Of a stretch of DNA of 64,000 nt, positions 48,065-57,335 are shown piece by piece; position 1 is the first letter of the stretch; every line of letters starts with the position of its first letter. The notes under the pieces were generated by a model. The model saw nothing but the letters and a program-made list of their open reading frames with translations, ran no database searches and had not been told where the DNA came from. This DNA is from Candidatus Obscuribacter sp. (GTDB lineage Bacteria; Cyanobacteriota; Vampirovibrionia; Obscuribacterales; Obscuribacteraceae). The DNA lies in assembly GCA_021772095.1 (NCBI GenBank), contig JADYXR010000128.1:62001-126000 (forward strand). Reading direction: 5' to 3'. The position numbers and the translations under genes were made by a program.

Positions 48065-48562
48065 TCAGCTTTTCTTCATCATTATGATTGTCGCGTACGC
48101 GGCGCCGACCATCACTATGGCGTTGAAGTAAAGTAACAAAGCGATTTTCTTGCTGGGAAAGGATTCATTGACGACCCAGTAAGAAACAATTTTCACGGTT
48201 CCCAATCCCAGTACCAGAACCGCTGAAGCCAAACTCCAAGCCAGCATCGAATCGGAACCGCCGGGCACGACCAGCGCAGTGAATGCTAACAAAATGGTCG
48301 GATATCCGAGCACCATCGATAGTGTCGACGTCATTAAACTCCGCAACAACTTGACGGCCATTTTCGAGATTGCCGTATCAAGAGCGAAACCGACCAGCCA
48401 TGGAATGTAGGTGTACAGCATGGTGAAACCCAGTCCCATTGCGCCCTCAGAAGATGCCTTGCCTGCGGCGAAACAGGGAAGAGCCACAAAAATTGCAACG
48501 ACGATTGCCGCGAAAAAAGCCAAGTAATTGATCACTGTCACTTTTCCGAAAGAGGAGTTCAT
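48065..48562 (-). CDS. Small integral membrane protein
   Basis: 165 residues from ATG 48562 (a TTG at 48601 is also possible; neither has a clear ribosome site). Four to five hydrophobic helices cover most of the length (for example YLAFFAAIVVAIFVALPCF). The stop is four bases from the stop of the convergent zinc-ribbon gene. Not recognised; a transporter subunit or assembly factor is possible. Confidence 0.7.
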   Translation of the reverse strand: MNSSFGKVTVINYLAFFAAIVVAIFVALPCFAAGKASSEGAMGLGFTMLYTYIPWLVGFALDTAISKMAVKLLRSLMTSTLSMVLGYPTILLAFTALVVPGGSDSMLAWSLASAVLVLGLGTVKIVSYWVVNESFPSKKIALLLYFNAIVMVGAAYATIIMMKKS

Positions 48563-48893
48563 AAACAGCGTATCAAATTTGAGTACGGAACGAAACTTCA
48601 AAAGAGGCTTGGCGGGCTGACAATTCCGCCCATGTCAAGGAGTTAAAATGATCGCTGAAGGACGGATGCCATCACGCACGTCAAGAATGAACAGGGGCGC
48701 CTGAGACCCGAGCTTATCGGCTTTACAGGTTGTCTCGCTGAGTCTTTCGTGAGGCAAACAACGAAGGCGAAGCTCAAGTGATGCAAGACGCGAAACGTCG
48801 GGCCGCTTGACGAACCTTTACAAAGGAAAGTCCTTTATCGAACCGAACCGGCAATTCGAAATTCACTTTGCCATCAGAACTACGGGAAACATC
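48563..48893. other. Intergenic region with possible leader ORF
   Basis: 331 nt between divergent membrane-protein genes. The only structure noted is a short ORF with a strong ribosome site at 48648; no promoter hexamer pair was convincing. Confidence 0.4.
48648..48704 (+). CDS. Possible 18-residue leader peptide
   Basis: ATG at 48648 is preceded by a perfect AAGGAG six bases upstream, then 18 codons to TGA (MIAEGRMPSRTSRMNRGA). It precedes the DUF4149-like gene by 190 nt. It may be a translated leader or chance; length gives no coding statistic. Confidence 0.3.
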   Translation: MIAEGRMPSRTSRMNRGA

Positions 48894-49400
48894 ATGCAAA
48901 AAACAAGCGAAATTCTGCGATTGATATCACTGTCTATTTTGTTCGGAGGATCCGCGACCGTTGTATTCGTGGCTATCGTTCTCGTCAAATCGGCGGTCGC
49001 ATCAGGCGTTCCACAAAGTGAGGCGGCAGGAATCAACGCGCCGGCATTTATTCAATTTGCAAAAGTGGTGGCAGGTGCAAGCGTAATGCTGCTCGCCGCT
49101 GAAGCGTTAAACTTCGCTGCAATCAAAAAAGGTCTGGTGGAAAAAACCAAAACCACGTTTTCTCGATTGGCTGCCAGCCTGATTTGCGCAGTCACCGCTT
49201 TCATTTTCGCGTTTGCGATTGTGCCACCAATGGATGAGCTTCGTCCTTTGATCAAAACCGATGAAGTGAAAGCAGCTGAGTTCAAAAAACTGCACGACGT
49301 TTCGCGCGGCGTGTTTGGTGCGACGATTTTGTTTGCGCTAATCTCGCTTGTATTGCCGGTCTTCGGCGCAGTCGAGAATAAACGGTCTGCAGCTGTTTAA
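48894..49400 (+). CDS. DUF4149-like membrane protein
   Basis: 168 residues from ATG 48894 with GGGA eight bases upstream; the frame to 48807 starts with TTG and has no site. Four membrane helices: about 10-35, 55-78, 90-115 and 140-160. The pattern matches DUF4149/TMEM205-type proteins (PPMDELRPLI, FKKLHDVSRG between helices three and four). Function of the family is unknown. It is 104 nt upstream of treZ on the same strand. Confidence 0.75.
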   Translation: MQKTSEILRLISLSILFGGSATVVFVAIVLVKSAVASGVPQSEAAGINAPAFIQFAKVVAGASVMLLAAEALNFAAIKKGLVEKTKTTFSRLAASLICAVTAFIFAFAIVPPMDELRPLIKTDEVKAAEFKKLHDVSRGVFGATILFALISLVLPVFGAVENKRSAAV

Positions 49401-49504
49401 CCATCTAAAATCCTGAGAGAAACCCTTATTACCTTTCGACTCTAGCGACGAAAATTCACCGGAAAAACTTTGCGTAGTACCAATCGATAATTGAGGACAG
49501 GAAA

Positions 49505-51415
49505 TTGCGACAACACGAAGCGAATCTAGAGACCAGCCAGCACGTTCACGAGATGCCGTTCGGACCTCGCTTGCTCGAGAATGGCGGGTATGAATTTCGT
49601 CTATTTGCTCCAAGCGCAAAGTCGGTCGACCTTTGTCTGTACCTGAACGAGGGCGAGTCAATCATTCCAATGACTGATGACGGCAATGGTTGGTACAAAC
49701 TGACCGCTAACAATGCGCGGGCTGGACAGCGATATCACTTCGTCATCGACGGCGAGATGCGCGTTCCCGATCCGGCATCGCGTTTTCAACCGGAAGATGT
49801 TCATGGACCAAGCGAACTCATCGATCCCAGTCAGTTTCGCTGGGAAGATGAAGATTGGCGCGGCAGACCGTGGAACGAAGCGATCATCTACGAATTGCAC
49901 GTCGGCACTTTTTCCCCCGACGGCACTTACGAAGGTATTCAACAAAAACTCGATTATCTGACCGAACTCGGCGTCACAGCAATTGAGTTGCTGCCCCTGT
50001 CAGATTTCCCGGGCAACTTCGGCTGGGGATATGACGGCGTTTTGTCTTACGCACCAGAAAGCGCATACGGAAGACCGGAAAATCTGAAGTATTTGATAAA
50101 CGAATGTCACAAGCGCGGCATGATGGTCTATCTCGACGTTGTATACAACCACTTTGGTCCAGATGGTAACTATCTGCACGTCTATGCTAAAACCTTCTTC
50201 AGCGCAAAACATCACACACCGTGGGGCAACGGTATCAACTACGACGACAAACGCTCGGAAGTGGTCAGAGACTTTGTCGTCAACAATGTGCTTTATTGGC
50301 TCGAGGAGTTCCGTTTCGACGGTTTACGCTTCGATGCAGTTGATACCATATCTGATGACAGCAAAGTACACATCCTCAACGAAATTGCTGAATCAGTACG
50401 CACCAGATTCAAGGGCGAGCGAGAAATCCATCTAATTCTCGAGAACGGAGACAACCGCGCAGAGCTGCTTGACGGCGGACAGGGCGAGTATACGGACCGC
50501 TTCAACGCGCAGTGGAACGACGACATTCACCACGCCATGCATGTGCTAGCCACCGGAGAAAATAGCGGCTACTACGAAGATTATTCTGATGAATTTTCAC
50601 AAGCGAGTGCCATTGAGCATCTTGGCAGAACACTGGTCGAAGGCTTCGCCTACCAGGGAGAAAAATCGGCGTTTCGAGATGGCAAACTTCGAGGCACGCC
50701 GAGCAAATCTACCCCGTCGGGTGGATTCATTTCATTCATTCAAAACCACGATCAGATCGGTAATCGGGCGCTCGGTGAGCGGATTACAAAGATTGCGGAC
50801 CTTGATGCGGTAAGCGCGATGGTAGCAATACTTTTGCTGGCGCCATCACCGCCGATGCTATTCATGGGCGAAGAATGGGGGGCGGATACGCCGTTTGTCT
50901 GGTTCGCCGACTTCAAAGGTGACCTGGCCACCAGTGTTCGCGAAGGTCGGATGAGAGAGTTCGGCAAATTCGCAGATTTCAAAGATCCTAACCGACGCAA
51001 ATTAATTCCTGATCCATGCAGCCTTGAGACGTTTTACAAATGCAAACTAAACTGGGAAGAGCTGCGTGAGTCGCAGCACGAAGAGTGGTTTGAGTTCTAC
51101 AAACGTCTGATCGCACTGAGAAAGTTGTCGATCGTTCCGTTGCTCGATCAAATCGATGTGGCAGAAAAATCGTGGACGATCACAGAAGAAGGATTGTTGG
51201 ATTGCAGATGGTCGGTCGCCAACGGACAGGAGTTAAAACTGCTCGCCAACCCGAGCGACACAGGCGCTACCAGCCCGGTTTACAAAGCATCTGAGTTTTA
51301 CGAAGAGAACGTTTTGTTCCAGATTCCACAAAACGCAACTGCCGATATCGCACTGGGAACAGTGCCACCATGGACGGTGGTGTGGTTACTTTCGCAGAAA
51401 GACGAGCAATATTAG
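49505..51415 (+). CDS. treZ: Malto-oligosyltrehalose trehalohydrolase
   Basis: 636 residues, TTG start with AGGA close by; ATG 49556 would remove residues just before the family-typical MPFGP. An N-terminal carbohydrate-binding sandwich (FRLFAPSAKSVDL) precedes a GH13 barrel: YELHVGTFSPDGTY, YLDVVYNHFGPDGN, FDGLRFDAVDTI (nucleophile Asp), LILENGDN (acid/base Glu) and FIQNHDQIGNR (third acid). It releases free trehalose from maltooligosyl-trehalose made by TreY. First gene of a treZ-malQ/treY-glgX cluster converting glycogen to trehalose. The cytoplasmic product serves osmotic or desiccation protection. Confidence 0.95.
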   Translation: MRQHEANLETSQHVHEMPFGPRLLENGGYEFRLFAPSAKSVDLCLYLNEGESIIPMTDDGNGWYKLTANNARAGQRYHFVIDGEMRVPDPASRFQPEDVHGPSELIDPSQFRWEDEDWRGRPWNEAIIYELHVGTFSPDGTYEGIQQKLDYLTELGVTAIELLPLSDFPGNFGWGYDGVLSYAPESAYGRPENLKYLINECHKRGMMVYLDVVYNHFGPDGNYLHVYAKTFFSAKHHTPWGNGINYDDKRSEVVRDFVVNNVLYWLEEFRFDGLRFDAVDTISDDSKVHILNEIAESVRTRFKGEREIHLILENGDNRAELLDGGQGEYTDRFNAQWNDDIHHAMHVLATGENSGYYEDYSDEFSQASAIEHLGRTLVEGFAYQGEKSAFRDGKLRGTPSKSTPSGGFISFIQNHDQIGNRALGERITKIADLDAVSAMVAILLLAPSPPMLFMGEEWGADTPFVWFADFKGDLATSVREGRMREFGKFADFKDPNRRKLIPDPCSLETFYKCKLNWEELRESQHEEWFEFYKRLIALRKLSIVPLLDQIDVAEKSWTITEEGLLDCRWSVANGQELKLLANPSDTGATSPVYKASEFYEENVLFQIPQNATADIALGTVPPWTVVWLLSQKDEQY

Positions 51416-51724
51416 ATAACGGAAAATTGAAACGCAAACACCTCGCCGGTAGTTCCAAAAGCCGGTCGGATATAAGCTTGGTTCAAGTTAGTTTCCCGGA
51501 GTTAAGTTACGGCATCGAAAGTGCGCGGCTTCAGATGCTGGCATTGTTTAAAAATTTTGATAGTCTAACTGCCCCAATCTCAACCACACGACGCCAGAGA
51601 ACGGCAACCTGTAAACGTTTAGGGTGACCCCCACCCGGGCGTTGGGCGGATACGACACAGTATATACAAGAGGGTATAATTAGCGACCCAGGCAATGCCT
51701 ACAGATCGCATCCACAGGTACCTA
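51416..51724. other. treZ-malQ/treY spacer with promoter
   Basis: 309 nt. It contains a candidate promoter at 51652-51680 for the downstream genes. Nothing else was recognised. Confidence 0.45.
51652..51680 (+). promoter_or_regulatory. Candidate sigma-70 promoter of the malQ-treY gene
   Basis: ACGACA (51652-51657, 4/6 to TTGACA), 17-bp spacer, perfect TATAAT (51675-51680). The expected start near 51687 leaves a ~38-nt leader to ATG 51725, supporting that start over ATG 51695. Confidence 0.6.
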
Positions 51725-54565
51725 ATGAAAACTAACGCGGGAATCTCGGTTACTCCACTCGCTCAAAAATTCGGCGTCAAAGAAACATGGAAGGACCGGG
51801 ATGGGCGGCTACACCGACCATCAGAAGAAACGCTGGCAAAAATCGCAGGTGCACTGCGGTCAAAAATTATTGACGAAGATGACGATGAAAGAAGCGACCA
51901 TGTTGGATTTTCACGTGTTGAAACGAAGGAAAAAGACTTAGCGCTTTTCGTTCCGCCGGTTGTTGTCCTCAAGCGTGGGCTGTCAGCAGAAGTCAATCGC
52001 CTGGCGGTGGAGATACAGTTCGAATCTAAAACCGAAGTCGTCGTGTTGTCCTGGTCGTTTTATTCAGAGCACGGTGAAGTTTACTCTGGTATCGCCCATA
52101 GTGCCCAGCAGAAGGACACAAAGTTCAAAATCGAATTACCCGATGTGATCGGATATGGCTACCACCGGCTAAAAGTGACACTCTCCACAAAGCGAGAAGT
52201 CGGCGCGTATAACGTGCAAGCCGAATTTCCCGTAATCATCGCACCCGACAAATGTTTCCTGCCTGCATCGATGTCCGGCAGCCCGCGCTTATGGGGACCG
52301 ATGATCCACTTGACCGGTTTCTCCAGCCGGCGAAACTGGGGTGTCGGCGATTTCACTGATTTGAAAACAGTGGTATCGTTTTGCGCAGCGCAAGGCGGCG
52401 GCGTCGTCGGCGTCAGTCCATTGCACGGACAAGATCCAACCGGCAGTTCACTGTTCAATCGTAGCTTGCCGTCGCACCGGAATTTCCTCAACTATTTATA
52501 TATAGATGTAGAAGCAACCGAATGTTTCCAGGAGTCTGAAAATACCAGACGGCATGTGCACTCACCGGAGTTTCAAGAACGACTGCAGTCCTTCAGAAAG
52601 TCTAAAAAACTGGATCTTAAGCAAGTTGCCTCGGAGAAACTGCACATTCTGGATCGCTTGTACCAACAGTTTCGTAGTCAACATCTAAACAAAGTCACGA
52701 TTCGAGCCCAGGCTTTTCGAGAGTATCAACAAGCGCGTGGGAAAAGCCTGAAGGACTTCGCCATTCATCAGGCGCTTGCAGAGCGGCTCGCGAAAGACGG
52801 CAACCACTACGAATCATGGCATGCCTGGCCGGAAAAATATCAGGACGTCGATTCCGAATCAGTCAGGGATTTCGCGGACTCTAATAACGAACGAGTTGAA
52901 TTCTTCGAGTATCTGCAATGGCAGGCTGAAATCCAGCTTGAGACGGTAGGACACCTCTGCATGGCCTCGCGATTACCGCTAGGTCTTTTGATCGAAGTAT
53001 CGCCCATGGTATCACCGCACGGCGCAGAACTCTGGCAGAACCAAAAATATCTTGCTCAGTCGCTCCACCTGGTCGAGCCGCCTCGCCCGTATCTGCCGGA
53101 CGGACATGTGACTGATAGTCCGCCTTTCCGGATCGACGAGATCAGGCGCGACGCTTACGCGCCACTGGCCGAATTACTGGCAGTAAATATGCGTTATACC
53201 GGCGCGATTCGACTGGCAGGCGCGCATCACTGGCTATCGCCTCTTGTATCGGCTGAAACGAAAAGTGTCGAAACCTCGGCGCAATTAGATCAACCAATCG
53301 ATGAAATTCTTGCCGTAATCGCACTGGAAAGTCATCGAAATGCATCCATGGTTGTGATGGACGCAGACCTGTTTTTGGAGCTCGATTCCAGCAGCTCATC
53401 CAGTTCTTTTATTCATGAACTACTTAAGAACTGGAATATCATCTCCCGCCAGGATCTCTTTAGCAGCGATTTTGAAACTATGGAGCATCTGTTTAATTCC
53501 AATGCTCCGCCTGACTCCACCGACAAACGTCTTCTCGAGATGGCGCCGGCCAGCCTTTCTCCAATGGCAGCCTTCTGGCATGGAACCGACTTGAGCGCAA
53601 GGTCCGTAGCCAAATCGGCTGAAGAAAAAGAGAAGCGCAACCAACTTATCGACAGGCGAGTAGCTCACAGGGTCGAGATCCTTCGCTTGCTGGATAGCCG
53701 AGGAATGCTGCCTGAAGGAATTTCAACCGATCCGTCCTCCATTCCGGTCCTCACACCACAATTGGTATCAGCCCTGATTTCGCTCTTATCTAAATCTTCA
53801 GCAGCGATGATTCTATTCCGAATTGAAGACTTGGGCACCTCGGATCGTCCCTTGATTGTTTATGACAATCAAGAATATCCGCAGTGGAAAATCAAGATGA
53901 CGCCTGACTTTGAAGAGATCTCAGAGTCGACGACGACGCAACTCGTGCTGGATGAAGTGCAAACCGAACGCGGTTGTTTCTTCGACCAGGTGGATGTTTC
54001 ATTCGCTCAAGACGATTCAGCGAAGAGCCTTTTGACCATACCATCATCGACGTACCGTTTGCAGTTGCACAAAGGCTTCAAGCTTTCTGACGTGCGTAAT
54101 CTGACAGATTACCTGGAGAAGCTCGGCATAAGCCACTTCTACACCTCGCCCCTGGCGCACTCTCGACCCGGCAGCATGCATGGTTATGACGTAATCAATC
54201 ACAGCCACCTCAATCCGGAATTGGGAACCCAGGAGGACCTGGAAGAACTCGGACAAGAGCTCCGCAAGCGCGACATGGGTCTGGTCATCGATCTGGTGCC
54301 TAACCACATGGGCATCGGCAAGCACAATGATTGGTGGATGAATGTCCTCGAGCACGGCGCCGCCTCTGATTACGGACAGTATTTCGACATCGATTGGAAT
54401 CCGATTAAAGATGAGTTGCATGGCAAAGTGCTTCTTCCTGTGCTGGGAGAACCGTACGGAAAAGTGCTTACCTCCGGTCAGCTGAAAATATCCTTCGACT
54501 CCACGACCGGCAAATTCCGGATCAACTATTACGAAAACGAATTCCCGCTGAATCCAGCATCATAG
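51725..54565 (+). CDS. MalQ-like domain fused to N-terminal third of TreY, ended by in-frame TAG
   Basis: 946 residues from ATG 51725, with AGGT seven bases upstream. Residues ~1-180 are the MalQ N-domain (GYGYHRLKV, then PDKCFLPA). Residues ~195-690 follow E. coli-type 4-alpha-glucanotransferase (LWGPMIHLTGFSSRRNWGVG, DFTDLKTVV, HRNFLNYLYIDV). All three catalytic acids look lost: RIDH is RLAG, the EDLG region is DADLF, and THDLP is ASLSP. From about residue 770 the sequence is TreY (STYRLQLHKGFKLSDV, GYDVINHSHLNPELG, DLVPNHMGIGKHNDWW). It stops at TAG 54563-54565 just after FPLNPAS, and the same frame continues in the next entry. The MalQ part is probably a glycan-binding pseudoenzyme. Confidence 0.85.
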   Translation: MKTNAGISVTPLAQKFGVKETWKDRDGRLHRPSEETLAKIAGALRSKIIDEDDDERSDHVGFSRVETKEKDLALFVPPVVVLKRGLSAEVNRLAVEIQFESKTEVVVLSWSFYSEHGEVYSGIAHSAQQKDTKFKIELPDVIGYGYHRLKVTLSTKREVGAYNVQAEFPVIIAPDKCFLPASMSGSPRLWGPMIHLTGFSSRRNWGVGDFTDLKTVVSFCAAQGGGVVGVSPLHGQDPTGSSLFNRSLPSHRNFLNYLYIDVEATECFQESENTRRHVHSPEFQERLQSFRKSKKLDLKQVASEKLHILDRLYQQFRSQHLNKVTIRAQAFREYQQARGKSLKDFAIHQALAERLAKDGNHYESWHAWPEKYQDVDSESVRDFADSNNERVEFFEYLQWQAEIQLETVGHLCMASRLPLGLLIEVSPMVSPHGAELWQNQKYLAQSLHLVEPPRPYLPDGHVTDSPPFRIDEIRRDAYAPLAELLAVNMRYTGAIRLAGAHHWLSPLVSAETKSVETSAQLDQPIDEILAVIALESHRNASMVVMDADLFLELDSSSSSSSFIHELLKNWNIISRQDLFSSDFETMEHLFNSNAPPDSTDKRLLEMAPASLSPMAAFWHGTDLSARSVAKSAEEKEKRNQLIDRRVAHRVEILRLLDSRGMLPEGISTDPSSIPVLTPQLVSALISLLSKSSAAMILFRIEDLGTSDRPLIVYDNQEYPQWKIKMTPDFEEISESTTTQLVLDEVQTERGCFFDQVDVSFAQDDSAKSLLTIPSSTYRLQLHKGFKLSDVRNLTDYLEKLGISHFYTSPLAHSRPGSMHGYDVINHSHLNPELGTQEDLEELGQELRKRDMGLVIDLVPNHMGIGKHNDWWMNVLEHGAASDYGQYFDIDWNPIKDELHGKVLLPVLGEPYGKVLTSGQLKISFDSTTGKFRINYYENEFPLNPAS
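54563..54565 (+). other. In-frame TAG interrupting treY
   Basis: Reading through gives FPLNPAS-stop-PLILGRRLDVLNERLG, which continues TreY homology without a gap; the next ORF is in the same frame (964 codons from ATG 51695). A single base change of TAC or TAT to TAG would explain it, since Tyr is the usual residue after the Ser/Thr here in my recollection of the family. Sequencing error, nonsense mutation and readthrough are all possible. Confidence 0.8.
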
Positions 54566-54586
54566 CCGCTTATCCTCGGGCGGCGA

Positions 54587-57253
54587 TTGGATGTTCTCAA
54601 CGAAAGATTGGGCAACAAAGATATCGACGTGATGAGATATCTCAGCATCGTCGACGCACTATCGGCGATACCAGACGGCATGGGACTGACCGGCGAGGAG
54701 CGGGCCAGGCGCTACCGTGAGATTCAAGTTTCCAGCTATCGATTGGCTGACCTGTGCAAATCAAATGCTCACATCCAGGAGTTTGTCGAACAAAACTTGA
54801 AAGAATTCGACTGCAGCGAAGACGACCGGGGCGCTTGCCACCGGATGAACGAGCTACTCGAGAAACAGGCTTATCGACTGGCTTTCTGGCGAGTGGCTGC
54901 GCACGAAATCAACTACCGAAGATTCTTCGATATCAATGAATTGGCCGGAGTTCGCGTCGAAGATCCGCGGGCTTTCGCCGACATGCACGCTTTCGTTTTT
55001 AAACTGGTGCGCGATGGAGTCGTCACCGGTCTTAGAATCGATCACCCGGACGGCTTGTTCGATCCATCGGGATACTTCCGAAGACTACAGGAAGAAGCCG
55101 GCCACAGGCTGGATCCGACAGGCGAGTATTTTGTCGCCGGTCAGAAAAACTTCAGACGTCAAAGTGAATTTCCGATTTATCTATTGGGCGAAAAAATCCT
55201 GGCGCCCTTCGAGCGTATGGAAGAAGATTGGTTGATTCACGGAACCACCGGCTACGACTTCCTCAACGCTGCCAACGGTGTGTTGATCGACGAAAGAAAC
55301 GCTCGCGTTTTTACCGACTTCTACACCATGATCAGCAATGAAAACGAAACCTATAGAGAACTGGCGTATCGCTGCAAACACTTAATCATGCAGACATCAC
55401 TGGCGTCAGAGTTGAACGTGCTTGCTCATCATCTCAGCCAGATCGCAGAGTCGAACTGGATGTACCGCGATTTCACACTCAACTCATTGCGGCACACACT
55501 TTCCGAAGTGGTGGCATTCTTCCCCGTCTATCGCACGTATGTAAAAGAAGGCACCGTCAGCAGTGTCGCGCGCGATTACATCAGCCGCGCCGTGAGATTG
55601 GCAAAACGCGCTAATCGCGCCGTCCACCCCGGCATCTTCGATTTCATCCATAATGTTTTGACGCTGAGACTGGCTGATGATATGGAAGATTATACAGGTC
55701 AAGAAGAGTTCCAGAAAAATGTTTTGAATTTCGCCATGAAGTTCCAACAATTTACCGGTCCGGTTATGGCTAAGAGTCTCGAAGACACGCTGTTCTACAA
55801 GTACAACCGTTTCGTCGGACTCAACGAAGTTGGCGGAGAGCCGAATCACTTCGGATTATCAATCGCCGATTTCCACTCGCACAATGAAGCGCGTCAGAAG
55901 ACGTATCCGTTCAGCATGCTCGCTTCATCCACTCATGACACCAAACGTTCCGAAGACGTCAGAGCGCGGCTGAGCGTGATTTCAGAGATTCCGGATAACT
56001 GGCAAGAAAGAATCCTGCGATGGATGGATTACAACAACGGACGACTAAAATTCAATCTCGACAAGCGCATTCCATCGAGAAATGACGAGTACTTGCTCTA
56101 TCAAACGCTGCTCGGCACCTACCCTTTAAAACTTCAGGGCGCAAGCGAGATGTCTGAGTTCGCGAGCCGAATCGAAGCTTACATGCTGAAAGCGGCGCGG
56201 GAGGCCAAAGACCACACCAGCTGGATCAACCAGGATTCATCTTATGAAGAAGGAATAAAATCCTTTATTCACGCGCTTCTAAAACCTGCCAACGCCGAAG
56301 GTGGAAACGATCCATTCTTCATCGATTTCCTCGAATTCCACGAGCATGTCTCCAGAATGGGACTGGTCAAGTCACTCAGCCAGACTATGTTTAAGCTCAC
56401 TTGCCCTGGCGTTCCCGATATCTATCAGGGCAATGAACTTTATGATTTCAGCCTGGTCGATCCCGACAATCGTCGACCGGTTGATTTCGAAAAACGCAAC
56501 GAGATGCTCGATAAGATGCTGCCTTTCGTCAGATCGTTCGGCACTGAAGCATCGGCGGATCCAAAACCGCAACCGCCGACTCTGGATACGATCGCCAGAG
56601 CCAGCGTGAATCCAAACAGAGACAACACCGCAAGCGACCCAACGAAAAATGAGACGGTGCCTACGTTTTCACATGACGGACTGAGCAAAGCCATCGATTC
56701 AAGCGCAGAAGCAAGCTCCGCTTCGGCAGCGTCCGCTAAGGAGAATTCAAAAAATTCTGATGCCGAAGCCGATACAACATGCATCGCCAAAGCACATTCC
56801 AGAACAAAATCAGAAGGCGAGTTTGCCGATTTCATAAAAGACATGCTGCGCAACTACAGCGACGGTCGATTAAAACTGTTCGTCACGGCGACGATACTGC
56901 ATCTGCGAAGACTGTATCCGAAAGTGTTTACGGTCGGCAAATACATTCCAGTCGGCATTTCCGGTGAAGGCAGCGACAACTTCATAGCCTTTATTCGTGA
57001 ATATAAAGGCAAGGTCTTGTTGGTCGTGGCACCAGTATTGGTGACAAAAATCATCTCCCCCGATCAAAGGGCTTTGTACGACGGACCGGACGATTCGGCA
57101 GTCTGGCAGTCCACCAAGCTAAACTTGCCCAAGGAATTTCAGCGCCGCAAATACACAAATGTGTTTACCGGACAAACTATGGAGTTCGGTGAACGCAGAC
57201 CTCGAATCACAAAAATTCTGGAGAAATTTCCAATCGCGCTTTTAACCAGTTAG
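54587..57253 (+). CDS. treY: Malto-oligosyltrehalose synthase, catalytic part of TreY
   Basis: 888 residues from TTG 54587, without a ribosome site of its own, 21 nt past the TAG and in the same frame as the upstream gene. It holds the catalytic core: NYRRFFDINELAGVRVED, GLRIDHPDGLFDP (nucleophile Asp), LASELNVLAHHL (acid/base Glu region), STHDTKRSEDVRAR, and the C-terminal CPGVPDIYQGNELYDFSLVD. The first barrel strands lie in the preceding ORF, so this fragment alone is probably inactive unless the two halves associate or the TAG is read through. About 100 residues of Ser/Ala/Asp/Lys low complexity (nt about 56535-56830) interrupt the region between VDFEKRNEML and DGRLKLFVTATILHLRR. TreY makes the terminal trehalose unit on maltodextrins, the substrate of TreZ. 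Confidence 0.9.
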   Translation: MDVLNERLGNKDIDVMRYLSIVDALSAIPDGMGLTGEERARRYREIQVSSYRLADLCKSNAHIQEFVEQNLKEFDCSEDDRGACHRMNELLEKQAYRLAFWRVAAHEINYRRFFDINELAGVRVEDPRAFADMHAFVFKLVRDGVVTGLRIDHPDGLFDPSGYFRRLQEEAGHRLDPTGEYFVAGQKNFRRQSEFPIYLLGEKILAPFERMEEDWLIHGTTGYDFLNAANGVLIDERNARVFTDFYTMISNENETYRELAYRCKHLIMQTSLASELNVLAHHLSQIAESNWMYRDFTLNSLRHTLSEVVAFFPVYRTYVKEGTVSSVARDYISRAVRLAKRANRAVHPGIFDFIHNVLTLRLADDMEDYTGQEEFQKNVLNFAMKFQQFTGPVMAKSLEDTLFYKYNRFVGLNEVGGEPNHFGLSIADFHSHNEARQKTYPFSMLASSTHDTKRSEDVRARLSVISEIPDNWQERILRWMDYNNGRLKFNLDKRIPSRNDEYLLYQTLLGTYPLKLQGASEMSEFASRIEAYMLKAAREAKDHTSWINQDSSYEEGIKSFIHALLKPANAEGGNDPFFIDFLEFHEHVSRMGLVKSLSQTMFKLTCPGVPDIYQGNELYDFSLVDPDNRRPVDFEKRNEMLDKMLPFVRSFGTEASADPKPQPPTLDTIARASVNPNRDNTASDPTKNETVPTFSHDGLSKAIDSSAEASSASAASAKENSKNSDAEADTTCIAKAHSRTKSEGEFADFIKDMLRNYSDGRLKLFVTATILHLRRLYPKVFTVGKYIPVGISGEGSDNFIAFIREYKGKVLLVVAPVLVTKIISPDQRALYDGPDDSAVWQSTKLNLPKEFQRRKYTNVFTGQTMEFGERRPRITKILEKFPIALLTS

Positions 57254-57335
57254 TCGATAGAAACGTTCATCAGCCCATACGCACCTGCACCAGCATTCTG
57301 ACCAGGCAGCCTCATAAACCACTGGGAATTTCGAC

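Noticed and set aside
54563..54565. Frameshift in treY
   Set aside because: Both ORFs are in the same frame; the break is a single stop codon, not an indel.
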